Assembly: GCA_019925795.1 (NCBI GenBank)
Contig: CM034310.1
Span: forward strand, 14,776,764-14,840,763
DNA: 64,000 nt
Source: Dendrobium chrysotoxum
Taxonomy: Eukaryota; Streptophyta; Magnoliopsida; Asparagales; Orchidaceae
Direction: 5' to 3'
Under the pieces are notes generated by a model. The model did no database searches, was not told where the DNA came from, and saw nothing but the letters and a program-made list of their open reading frames with translations. This document shows positions 10,547-21,882 of the stretch, piece by piece; position 1 is the stretch's first letter; each line of letters starts with the position of its first letter. The position numbers and the translations under genes are program-made.

Positions 10547-12647
10547 GTTATAACCGGTAATATTGTATAATTTAGTCAAACTAGTCTAGTTAAATCAGGT
10601 GAACGAGCAGAACGGGCAAAGCGAAGCAACAAAGTGGATGAACGAGCAAGGCATGACGTACCGAACTAGCGAAGCTAGGTGCGAATGAGTGGGGTAAGAG
10701 AACGCGAGTCATAGCACGTAGTAGAATTTGAGGCATCAATTGGAGGTATGAGGGTTGGACAAAATTGGGTACAGGAATCAGACAGAATGAAGTTGAGTGC
10801 TTTCGTGGTTTCAATTGTGGGAGTTTAAGAGAAGCGTGTTTCGCTACTATTTGATAGTAGGAAAGAGAGAAGGTCAAAGAAGGAAGTGAGGTTGCAAGCG
10901 AATGTTGTTCAACCAAGGGTTCATGCTCGACCGAGAGGAAGAAGACGAAGGTAAAAGAGAATTTTATAGAGTTTATGCTCAACCGAGAGGAAGAAGAAGG
11001 AGAAGACAAGTTCGTTTGTCAATTTTGTATTTCTGTGCAACCTATTCATTTACTACCACTGTAAGAAGAGGTCGATGACTTGATTGAACACAGAGAAGAG
11101 GAACTTTATGAAGGTTTGGCAGACGTAGATGGAAGGAGGGGTTCACTCGTCGGGATATTGTATCAATTTTGAAGGTAAGTAAAATTTGATAGTGGAAAAA
11201 AATTATGAGTCAAAATTTAGTTGATTTAGATGGTGCGTTGGTGCTCCATAGGAAAGAGAAAAGAATAAGCAGCGATCTACGCGACCTCAACTCAACAAAG
11301 AGTAAGAAAAGTAGAGGTAAGAAATGCAAGCTATGTAAATCTCATTTTGACCATTTTTATGGAATATGATAGGCAATGCAGTTAGAAATGTGGTTTAATA
11401 AATTGGAGATGTTCGACATTATCTTTGAAGGCATTCGATAACTTTGATGATGTTCAACGTCTTCAGGCTTAATTCTAATAGTATTTAATAGAATTAATGT
11501 TGTCTTGGATGGTGGAAGAGTTAAGCAGTTCAGCCAAGACAAAATATTGGAAACAAGTGTTTTCAGGAAAAATTTAAGTGTTAAATTGTTAATGAAATTT
11601 TAATTTGAAATATTAATGAATATATAAGATTTTTTATGACTACATAGATTGATGTGATTATGTCATGGATCGTTAGCTTGCACACTAAGGATGGTCATTT
11701 AAGAACTTAAGAAATTTGGAAGTGAAAATTCAATCTTTGAAAGAAAGCAAAGTGAATAATTACATTTTCTTTTTACATGTACAATTTAATTATTGGTTAA
11801 AAGCATTGACTGACACTATAACATGTATGTACACTCAATTAAATTTAAAGGGACTATTTTATATAAAAAAGAGGAAACTCAAACAACCTATATTACAGTA
11901 TAGCATATATAAATATGATAACTACATATTTAGATTGATATGCATATATAAATGAAAATGAAAAAAAAAAAGAATTACAACATGAAATGGAAAGTATTGA
12001 AATGAAAAAGATATATGTATGTAAATACAGGAGTTCATCTCTTAAGATACTGTCCGGAGACGCAACGTATACATGCATGATAAATGAAAAATATTGGAAA
12101 TAGAAATGAAAATGGTTGCACAAGCATTGATACAAAATTTAAACAGTGCTTCTAGAATAAATAAAGTGTTAAAAGATTAAAATTGAAAAATAGAAATTCT
12201 AAAGAATGTTATATAAATCAAGGATTGATACTACTCATATTTATATTAAATACTCAAATGTATATTAAATAAAAAGTTTGATGATATAATATAACAACTT
12301 ATATGTATGCTTTATTATTATTACAGTATTATAATGTTATAATTGACCATTCAGTTTTTTATTGAATACTCAACCCCTTAAATCGAACATTTCAGGAAAA
12401 TCCTCAATTAATTAAATGGCTGATAGCGATGGTTACGTATACAGAAAAAAATGTTCAACTAAAAATAGCTAAAAACTACTTTATTTGTATGTTCGAACTA
12501 CAAATTGTATTTTATTGGCTCATTTATTAAAGGTTGGAGGTTTATTTTTAATTTGAGTATTTTGTTAGCATTGAAAGAAATTGTGCAATTCGTCCGACCG
12601 TCTGTTCCATCCTCATTAACTCAAGACTCTAGACCAGGTCGTCACGC
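10547..12647 (+). repeat. 3' LTR of the dead Tekay-type element
   Basis: The LTR begins TGTTATAACCGG directly after the purine tract and ends near CCAGGTCGTCACG, which resembles the GGGTCGTGACA end of the solo LTR at 6717. Length is about 2.1 kb, the same size class. It is AT-rich in its right half and contains no convincing gene. The end is immediately followed by the LINE insertion at 12648, so its own target duplication cannot be read. Confidence 0.6.
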
Positions 12648-14709
12648 AAAATAACAACAACAACATCATCAAGCCTTTATCCCACTATACGGGGTCGGCT
12701 ACATGAATTTTTTCTCCATTGTGCCCCATTAAAAGTTAAATTCTCATTTAAATCTAATAAAAAAGGTCATTTCTAATATTTTCTAACCAAGTCTTTTTAG
12801 ATCTACCTCTACCTTTCTCAACATAAGTCAAATCTAATACATCTACTTTCCTAACCGGGTCATCGGAAGGCCGTCGTTTTATGTGATCAAACCATCTAAG
12901 GTGACTCTCTAATCTTATATCTTCCACTGGAGCTACTACAACCTTTCATGTATATGCTCATTTCTTATCCTGTCTCTAAGAGTAAAGCCGCTCATCCATC
13001 TGAGCATCCTCATCTCTGCAACACTTAACTTAATATTATGCTTGTTTTTTAATGGCCATCATTCTGCACCATAAAACATTGCAAGTCTAACCACCACCTT
13101 ATAGAATTTTCCCTTGAGTTTGAGAACTTTTCTATCACACAACAAGCCCGATGCATTCCTCCACTTCAACTATCCAACTTGAATTCTACTAATAATATCC
13201 CCATCTATTTCAACATCACTCTGGACAATAGATCTAAGATATCTAAAACATGTACTCTTATTAATGACTTGATCACCCAAAGTCACAATCCTCCCACTAG
13301 AACTATTATTACTAAAATTACACTCATATATTCAGTTTTAGATCTACTCAAACAAAAGCCTTTAAACTCTAAGATTAACCTCCATAATTCAAGTATACCT
13401 TCAACTCCCTCTCTAGTCTTATCAACAAGAAGAATATCATAAGCAAGAAACATACACCAGGGTACAACCTCTTACAAACGTCTAGTGAGAACATCCATGA
13501 CTAAAGTAAAAAGATATGGGCTTAAGGATAATCCTTGATGTAATCCAATTGAAATAGGAAAATACTTGGTCAAACCACCTTGTGTCTGAACACAAGTAAC
13601 AACTTCTGCATAAATATCCTTAATGACTTGAATATAAGCATTATTAACCCCTTTCTTTTCTAGAACGCTCCATAGCACTTCTCTTGGAACTTTATCATAT
13701 GCTTTCTCTGAATCAATGAATATCATATATAGATCCTCCTTATTCTCTCTATACTTCTCCATCAAACCTCTCATAAACATATAGCTTCCATAGTACACTT
13801 ACCCGGCATTAATCCAAATTGATTTTGAGAAACATTAGTATCACGCCACGACCTATGCTCCATAACTCTCTCCCATAGTTTTAAAGTATGACAAATTAAC
13901 TTAATTCCTCTATAGTTCGCACAATCTTGTGCATCACCTTTATTCTTAAAAATAGGAATCAACACACTCATTCTCCACTCATCTGACATCTTTTGAGTCT
14001 TCAAAATAATATTAAAAACATTAGTAAGCCAAGAAATTCCTTCATCTCCTAAGCATACCCACACCTCTATTAAAATATCATCAAGTCCAACAGCTTTTCC
14101 ACACTTCACTTTCTTTAAAGCCTCTCTAACTTCGGTTTTACTAAAACGCTGATAAAAACAAAAATATTTATTTTCATTTAGGGTGCTAAGATCACTAAAG
14201 TCAATCGCATTCTCATAATATTCATTGAAGAGTTTATAAAAATATCTCATCCACCTTTGTTGAATATCCCCTTCTAATAAAAATACTTTTTTATCTTCAT
14301 CCTTAATACACTTTACTTGAACTAAATCCTTACTATTCTTATCTCTTTGTTTGGTTAACTTATACATATATCTTTCGCCCTCCTTAGTATCTAATCTATT
14401 ATATAAATCATTGGAAGCAAAATCCTTGCATCGCATATTGCTTTCTTAGAATCCTTACGGGCATCTTTATATCTTTCCCAATTATCAGAATTTTTACACC
14501 TAAACCAAATTTTATAACAAATCTTCTTATTTTTTTATCTTTTCCTGCATATTTTGATTCCATCACCAACTATTTTTACTATTATGAGCATTTCTCTTTG
14601 ATAATCTGAGCACATCTTTTGCAACATTTTTAATTTCACTAGCTACTTTTTCTCACATAATATTAGCTTTCTCATACACAAACAAAATCGTAAGATCTAG
14701 TAAAATAAC
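12648..14709 (-). mobile_element. RTE-type LINE, 5'-truncated, with 8-bp target duplication
   Basis: The element occupies about 12656-14701 and ends on the minus strand in a (GTT)n tail, the usual 3' end of plant RTE LINEs. Identical AAAATAAC copies at 12648-12655 and 14702-14709 are likely target duplications. The body holds the reverse transcriptase in several frames and the end of the endonuclease-RT linker near 14560-14690. The endonuclease itself is absent, so the copy is 5'-truncated. Confidence 0.85.
13472..14436 (-). pseudogene. RTE LINE reverse transcriptase, broken
   Basis: Two overlapping frames (14436-13771 and 13798-13472) encode RTE-clade reverse transcriptase. The fingers region carries KCGKAVGLDDI, followed by VLIPIFKNKGD and the CANYRGI motif. 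The palm carries FIDSEKAYDKVPREVLW and the GLHQG segment. Further pieces continue in other frames to about 12800, including the thumb. The catalytic FADD motif has decayed to LAYD near 13430-13445, and there is a frameshift at about 13785. The enzyme would be inactive. Confidence 0.85.
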
Positions 14710-15310
14710 ATATGCATAAATTTAATCCATAAAAACTTAATGATCACCTGCTCAACAAAAGCTTGTAAATGCTTAGTGGTGCTTTTACTGCAGTGTCTAC
14801 AGTTGCATGCTAACTGCTGCGAGTAACACCCATCCATTGTGGAGATCACAATTCCATACGTCATAATAAAGCTACTTACATAACAGGTACTAATAACATA
14901 TTTCATGTTTTATTACTTTTGAATGGAGAATCATAACATGCCTCATTTTTCTAACATGCAAGTACAGCACAAAATTTACATTCTTGAATATAAGAAATAA
15001 AAAATCTATTAAAATTCAAATGAGGATCGTAAAATAAACAGCATGACACAAAAATTGCTATCATGATTCAAAAGTGTAATAGTTCAAGCCAACATGTTAT
15101 TTTTTGCACATCAACTCAAAGTGGCATTCCTTGTAAGTTTTTCATCATAAAATCTAGGAAAGAAAACCATGATGCCTTCAGAACAATAAATCCTGTTTAA
15201 AAATCTGCAGAAAAAAAGACACTTCCACGTCAATTTATGAATTTGTCAAAAAAATAAACCCATTCAACTTTGTAAATGGTCAAACTTTATGTCTTAAAAA
15301 TTAAGATGGA
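14710..15310. other. No recognisable gene or repeat
   Basis: AT-rich sequence between the two LINEs. Short open frames occur but none has recognisable motifs. I see nothing I can name. Confidence 0.5.
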
Positions 15311-15313
15311 ATA

Positions 15314-16200
15314 TTTTTTTTTTTTTGAGAAATTGCAAATTGCATTCAGAAAGGAAACTAATTACAGGGAAATAAAAGCCTCACAAATTAGACAAATTAG
15401 AAGGAATATCAGCAAAGGAAAAACCATCAAAACAAAAACTATCTTGTAAAGCCAAAGTAGCACAAACATCAGCTACTTTATTACATTCTCTATGAACATG
15501 ATTAAAAAAGACTTTATTGAAATCATTTAGAAACAAGAAGTCCTTATTACTTTTGTTGTTGAAATGCCACTTCAACTTCTTCAAAGAATCTTAAATAAAA
15601 TTGATAATGTTTATGTTGTCTCCTTCAATAATAACTCCTCTTCTCTCCATCATCCAAGGTGTATGAAATCTTTTATAGTCAAAACAGCCTCCAACTCAAG
15701 TTGTGACACATCCCAATGAAGCTTCTTCTTGCCGAACGCCAACAGCAACCTCCCTTTATGATCCCTAAACACTCCTCCAATTCCAGCTTGATTAAATTCC
15801 TATAATGAAGCATCCACATTGATTTTGATCCAATCTAGCGGTGGAGGGTGCCAAACTTTAGTAAACTCTCTAAGGAGATTAACACCCTAGCTATCTAGAC
15901 TTGGATACAAATTCTGTTTTGCCAAGAACAGGACATTTGCTGCCACCAATGAAGTAGAGGGAGCGGTCTTCCCATGTACCAAATCATTTCTGCTCTTCCA
16001 GGAAAGAAAGACTGCTGTGAAGTAGATTTTCACCATGTTAGGGAAACGAAATGAATGTTTTCAAAGCTCTTTCAGACAATTATCCAATGAATGAAAAATG
16101 GGAATATAAAATCCCCATTCTCTCAACTTGAGAAAAATCTCCTTCATGAATTTGCAATGAACCACAATATGAGCATAGCTTAAGTGAAGTTTACAACAAG
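15314..16200 (-). mobile_element. L1-type LINE 3' end with RNase H, 5'-truncated
   Basis: On the minus strand the segment ends in a 14-base poly(A) (T run at 15314-15327). Upstream, broken frames encode the region between zf-RVT and the RNase H domain found at the C terminus of many plant L1 LINEs. WIKINVDAS is followed by AGIGGVFRDHKGRLL (about 15830-15760). The C-terminal VHRECNKVAD motif lies at about 15504-15470 and the stop at 15381-15383. Several stops interrupt it. Its 5' end is near 16200; an AAGATG...ATTTTT-like sequence on both sides could be a worn target duplication. Confidence 0.75.
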
Positions 16201-18365
16201 ATGTATTTTTATTTATGGGGACGGCATTTTTATTATTACCATATGAAAATTCTACAAGTATTTTGACAATATATCTTCAAGAGATTCTAGGACTCTTCTT
16301 ATCAAATTCAATATTATTTTTTGGACCTTCTAGAGAGATTTCGCCACTCTTACTACCACACCCCATTTTGACCCCCTTCTATAGTCAACCTGGAGTTGTA
16401 ACAAAGAAGGAGAATATGAACAGACCTATCTCTTAATAATACTCATCCTGAAATACTTCTATCAGGTACTTACTCTCCAAAGGAGAGTTCTTCCTACCCC
16501 AAGAGAATTGATGTAGTTTGTCACTTGTCCTCTAGTTGATAACGATCTAAATAAATAGGGTTTTCTTTTATGTATATGTATTTTAAATTTATTATAAATT
16601 AGCAATATTTGTTTAGTTATTTCTTATTTTTATAAATAATATCATGTAATAAGCCCTTAAAAGTAGTTTGGTCTTTCAGGCGTCACATTATATCTATAGG
16701 TTATCCTTTGCTTTATATAAACCTATTTGAGATGAGTTAAAACAAAATTCCTCACAACCCAATTTTCAGCTAAAGTTGTGAATACTGGAGAATTCATTAT
16801 TTTAAATACTTTGAGGATTCAACATCTAAAGCTTAATGATTAGTTGTTTTGATATATTCTTTTCTCTGTCTTTCAATTCCTATTCAATTTACAATCCCAC
16901 TTATGTCGCAATATTGAGGAGCTACTAAAGTAAGCTAATCTGTTAACCAAAGGTTAGAGCAATCTTATAATTTTTTAGATGTTTTGCATAATTCACATAA
17001 TTTTCTAGATTTAAAATGATTTTTTTATCATTTTAAAAAATAATAAGAATAAAATAAGTATTAGCTAGTCTATGTTGGCCATAACTCATGTGGGTTGCAA
17101 GTTTGTGTTGACTTGCAGCCTATGCGGCCACTAGTTGGCCTAAGATAGCCCGCTTGATCACACCAATGTCAGCACATGCTATTTTTGTGCAGCCAACATT
17201 ATTAGGTCCTGTAGTATGAAAATTTTTGCTACATTCCATTTTTGCACAAATTTATATGAATTTCTCCATATTTTCACTAATAAGCTCAAATTTTAGGCAA
17301 CATGCACAACCAAATACCAAAAAAAATACCATAAATAAACAAAAAACATTTACTCTTTCCTAAAAGCATTTTTAAAAAAGAGGAAACGAGCTTAAAATGG
17401 AGAACTAAGAAAAGAAAAAAAAAAGAAAAAAAAAAAAGGAGGCAAGCACCATTAACTTGTGACATAATGTCCTCTCTCCCTCCTTTCTCGTCACACATTT
17501 AGCTCATATTATGTTGCTTTCAAGATATGGTCTTATGAGCAAGCTCACTTTATTTCGCCCTTTACCACATTGTTGTTGCCCTCGGGGCTAGCCAGGAGTT
17601 ACCTTAAAAACCTTGTGTCAATAGCTTTGGGGATGATTGGGAGCTAACAAAAAGAACCCATTTGACTGTCCTCAAACTAGAAGCAATCCAAGAATTATAC
17701 TACAAAGACTATGTGCAGACACACAAATCATCATCCTCATGACAGATCAAGGCTTAAAACACATCTCATTTAAAAGCTTGCATACGGATACAAGATCACA
17801 TGGGATCTTCTTCATGCCATTTATATTAAATACAGTCGAAGGAATAATGTTAACAATTGTGGAGCTAAAGTTTCGGACCACCCTTTGAACATCATAGAGT
17901 GACGACCAATGCAATCAAAGAGTGTCCTATCAACATCATTGAATTCAAAATCCATGGCCATCATCTCTACATAGACAAGTCCCTATCGCCAGGAAGTTGG
18001 AAACCACTCATGGTATTGTCCTTAAGGCTATAAGGGATACGATTTAAAGACCTAGCGTCACCATCCTAATGACTGATTTGTAAATAAAAAAACTCATTTC
18101 CTCATCACCTCAGGCAAGATGCAAGATAATCTCAAATATTGTGATACCTAAAGACTGATTGCATATGAATTGTCGATATAAACATGTAATAAAAATTACA
18201 CTAACTCTAAATTAAATTAATAAATATTATGCTTTAAAGGATCATTGGAAAATAAAAAAGGAAAATCATAAAAATCAACATCAAATCATATACTATGGCC
18301 AAAAAAAAAGCTTGTGCCCATCACCACACAATTCATCAGATATAAGTGAGAAATCATTCTCCTAC
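16200..18365. other. Unassigned sequence downstream of MCM8 exon 5
   Basis: No coding exon was recognised here on either strand. If MCM8 is intact, this is the start of intron 5. The part from about 17560 to 18130 has GC content and open stretches above the surroundings, which could be an old transposon coding remnant, but no motif is clear. A purine-rich run of A and G lies at 17400-17440. Confidence 0.4.
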
Positions 18366-20030
18366 CTCCACCTATGTCCATGTAATTATTAATTACTTTT
18401 ATGATTCCAGTAACTGTCACAACGTCACCTGGTATGCAAAAATCAACAAGATCTTCAGTCAATTCACACTCCACTGTGCGCGGCACCCTACCCTCTTCAT
18501 AAATCCCAGATTTAAGTATTTCTTGAATCCTGAATAAAGGAGATTGTAAAAATTTTTCAATTATAACTAAGCTTCTTGAGCATAGATATCTTCCAATCGA
18601 GAATTTCATACCTTACTTTTTGAAAATCTATCGCTTTAGCAGTAGATCTGACCGGAGAAAAAGTCCTGCTTCGGCATCCATGAATAGTGCAACCTATGGG
18701 TGGTGAAAACTTTCCATCTGGAAATGCTCTTGTAATAGTAGTTCCACACTTCGCACAGGTAAAATCCATTAGAGTGATCAGAGGCCTAACAGTACTGACT
18801 TTGACAACAGTGCCATGTACAGAAACAAGCTTCCCTGCACTAGTACACTTTGAAATTGAATAAATGTTTTCTTAACCAAAGAAATGAAAGATGAGATAAG
18901 TAGTGACATATAAGGGTCCACACCCCCCCCCCCCCCCCCCACCAAAAAAAAAGCACACAACAAACCAATGTAAGCAGCTTTCAAACTCTTTAACATGATC
19001 AATGAATCGGGATGATTATACAGCCTAATATTAATCTTCTCAGCATCTACAATATGATAGTCATTTCCCTTCAACAACAGAGCCTGCATATAAATTCAAT
19101 GAGACACTTGTGTTGGGAATTTTCAACTCAAAGGAGGATAATAGAAATATCTACATAAAGTACCACATGAGCTGCGGCACCCATGCATAAGAGTGCCTCT
19201 TTCGGCACTTCCCTCAGATCGGCATAAAACCCATCTACCAAACATACTTTCCGAAGCTGCTGGAAGTCAATAGGCAGAAAGACAGAACTATCATACTGTA
19301 CCTGTATATGAATTTATACTAAACTAAGTCATAATGCAAGTTGAGGTGCAAGGTAACAACTTTGTAGTTCCAGTAAAAGTGTAAATTGAGAGAAATCTAC
19401 CTTACTTTTCGGAAAAGAATGGAGTAATTTTTTTTAAGATTAAACAATCAGCATTTTTACACTATATATAATTGCGTTACAAAAGTGGGACTTTTTAGCA
19501 TCGTTTATGCATCATTGCATCAGGACGAGATAATGATTTTCCCTGGTAGGATACATAGTATATGTTTACTAATTATCCATTATTTTTAGCCGGTATCCCT
19601 TCCAGCTAGCCAATATTTTTCTCCCTTACTAACTCCACATTACGATGTTAATTAACATTCACCGAACCAGGTGCCTTAACCCATGTGATGCTGCGACACA
19701 ATCGAAGCACCGGGCACGCATCCTTGGGGAAAAAAAGCGCGAATAATAGCAATCAGAAAACTTAATTAGGTCGCTAAAAGTAAAAACCCTAGACTCTGCG
19801 CTAAAAGACACGGGGGCAGAGTGTAAAGAAAGCAAATAAAACATTACATTGGAGAGGATGGTATCTGCTTGGGGGGATGAGAAGAAGTCCACAAGCTCGG
19901 CCACAAGCTTATACTTTCTATCATCTATGGCAAATTCCGCCTCCCGGAAATAACATGGCCAGATATTTGCCGCAGTGTCCGCATTGTCGTTGCGCTCCAG
20001 TGCCCGTCGCCGCTCCTCCGCTACGTACAT
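18366..20030 (-). CDS. MCM8: DNA helicase MCM8, exons 1-5 (N-terminal and zinc-finger region only)
   Basis: Five exons are supported: 20030-19848, 19301-19164, 19083-18966, 18834-18612 and 18529-18366. All four introns (about 546, 80, 131 and 82 bp) have GT-AG ends, and the frame is kept throughout, giving about 275 residues. Diagnostic MCM8 segments are FLPIDFQQLRK, DAEKINIRLYNHPDS, KLVSVHGTVVKVSTVRPL, a zinc finger of C-x2-C (CAKC) and C-x4-C (CTIHGC), AIDFQKVRIQEILKSG and PGDVVTVTGIIKVINN. MCM8 works with MCM9 in homologous-recombination repair, notably in meiosis. I chose ATG 20030 because the open frame upstream to 20168 has no ATG. MCM8 proteins are roughly 800 residues, so the AAA+ ATPase half is missing from what I can see. 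Confidence 0.88.
18923..18940. repeat. C18 homopolymer in MCM8 intron 3
   Basis: Eighteen consecutive C bases lie between exons 3 and 4, followed by ACC and a run of A. The matching gene strand is a G18 run inside a 131-bp intron, leaving about 17 bp between the run and the donor-side A/T stretch. Confidence 0.95.
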
Positions 20031-20280
20031 CAAGAGCTCGATGATGGCGGCAGTGAGGGAAAGAACGACCTGGAGAGAAGTGTGAACGATGGCTGGGGTA
20101 TACAGGAACGACAGCGTCAATTGCAGCGGCGCTTCGAAAATGGGCGGGATGAACGGCGACAGGGACAAAGAGATTTTAGCTTCGCGCCCAGGCCCGGCTG
20201 ACCGGTGCTAACGTCTGTGGCCCACCACAAAACCTAGTTTGGGCGCAATAACATAATGGCCTATAATAGCATCACTCTAT
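20031..20280 (-). promoter_or_regulatory. Likely MCM8 5' UTR and proximal promoter
   Basis: The 200 bp upstream of ATG 20030 is GC-rich compared with the surroundings. It holds GGCCCA at 20219-20224, which reads TGGGCC on the gene strand, a site II (TCP-type) element common in promoters of plant proliferation and DNA-replication genes. A TTCGCGCC string near 20181 is one mismatch from an E2F-type site. I see no clear TATA box. The assignment is by position and motif only. Confidence 0.4.
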
Positions 20281-21449
20281 GGTCACCAGTTTTAAATATT
20301 TCATAAGATTGTAAATAAATAGTTCCTTGCGCAAGTTTATTTGCTTTAAAAAAATAGAATCATTTTAAAATAGATATTTTGTTAAATTTCAAGTTATCCA
20401 TAAATAATATCTGAATCTTATAATATGATTGATCCTGAAATCAAAGAGGCATAAAAATAGAGTTAAAAAGACATAAGAGAAGTAGTTGTGAGTCTCCGAA
20501 ATGATACTGTTTCTAGGGTTAGAATATAAAAAGTACGATCGCACTATCCCGTAGGATAAAACGGTTGTAAATTTTTACACTCTGCGTAAGCAGGCTAATG
20601 GAAGAGCAAATGAAATTATACATATGTTTATCCATGAAAAATAGCAGCTTTCGCCGATCAAATGGGGGAGAAATCGAGAGAAGAGAGATCACACGTCAAG
20701 CATGCAGGAGAGAAAGATGGAAGAGACATCATCAATATGACGTGGATAAGTAGAATTTATAGCCTCCCAAGAATAAAGAGCTTGCCCAACTATAAGGCCT
20801 ACAACAATATACTCAGATCACTAGCCTTTGATCATAGATCTACAAAGGATGTATTATACTTTTAGTACTAAAGCCCTCGACCTAACTAATGTAAGATAGT
20901 GAGGGGACTTGTAACCTAAATCTCACCAGGGATCTAAGCAGCCCTAACCTGAATTTATCACCTGGCTCGAAAAGGGGTACCAACTAAAACTCCACTGTTG
21001 ACCTCGATTTCCGTTCGGGTACCCTCGAGCACCTTTGGTCGACTAAGTTAGACTTCGTCGAGCCTAATTTAATTCAGTTCGATGCCGATTTAGGTCCGAT
21101 TGTGTCTATTCAGGCCTGATTTCATTAAATCGACTCGATAGAATTCTAATCAAACTTGAATCAAACCAAAATTGGGTCAAATTAGACCCGACGAAGTTTA
21201 AATAGCCTTGATCGATGTGCTCTGATCGCGTCGGGTTTGATTTAATTTGAGTCGTTAATTTATTTAGATTTGATTCTTGTTAATTTGGTCGAGTCGAGTC
21301 AAATCCAAATTAACCTGAATCGAGCCGACTCAGATCTAGTGTTGAACTCAATTTTATTTCAATGTATTTAAATTTGATCCCAATTAAAGTTTAATTAATC
21401 GCTTAAATAATTTTAATTGATTTCCTAAATTCAGGATTTATATTTATGG
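20281..21449. other. Intergenic sequence between MCM8 and the 21.5-kb leader-like block
   Basis: No gene is visible. From about 20980 to 21340 the sequence is rich in TCGAGTC, GACTCGA and TCGGGT words on both strands, like the inside of a worn transposon, but I found no matching terminal repeats. Confidence 0.4.
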
Positions 21450-21882
21450 CTACAATCAGAATTCAGCAGGGATCAGGCCGTTAGCGAGCAGCGATGTAAG
21501 GAAGAATTTTGAAGGTGGCGGGATTTCCTCTGCCATTTCGGCAAGAATTCATTCCAGGCATTCGGCCTCGATAAGGAAGCTCCTTTTCTTCCTCTCCAGG
21601 CATTGGCGTTCTGCCCCCCCCCCCCCCCCCAATCTCTCCTCTGGCTCGCACGAGACCAAGAGGCGGAAACCCCTCTTCCCTCTCTAGTTCGTGAGACACC
21701 CAGTGCCTGCTCTCTGGTTCGCAACAGCCAAGCAGACCGAAGCCCTCTTCCTTCTCCGGTTTCCTCTATTTCGTGAGCTCTATCTGAGGACAGTAGCTCC
21801 CTCTTGCTCTCTTTGATTCACAAGACACCCGACGTCTGCTCGACCCCAGCCCTAGCCGTTGGCCCTCCTTCATCCGCAAGGT
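21450..21882 (+). other. GC-rich leader-like block ending in a splice-donor-like site
   Basis: A pyrimidine-rich, GC-rich block with a C17 run (21614-21630) ends at CCGCAAG followed by GTATGT at about 21880, a good plant splice donor. It is followed by several kilobases of T-rich, intron-like DNA. This could be a non-coding first exon of a plus-strand gene or transposon. The open frames here on both strands have no recognisable domain. Confidence 0.3.

Noticed and set aside
11716..12135. Open frames in the 10.5-12.6 kb LTR
   Set aside because: Very AT-rich, overlapping on both strands and without motifs; they fall inside the LTR.
17286..17498. Minus-strand frame with a Phe/Leu-rich stretch
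   Set aside because: Produced by an A/G-rich low-complexity run; no family resemblance.
19848..20168. MCM8 start at 20168
   Set aside because: The codon there is TTG, not ATG. The upstream 46 codons are merely open; the first in-frame ATG is 20030 and it leads directly into the conserved region.
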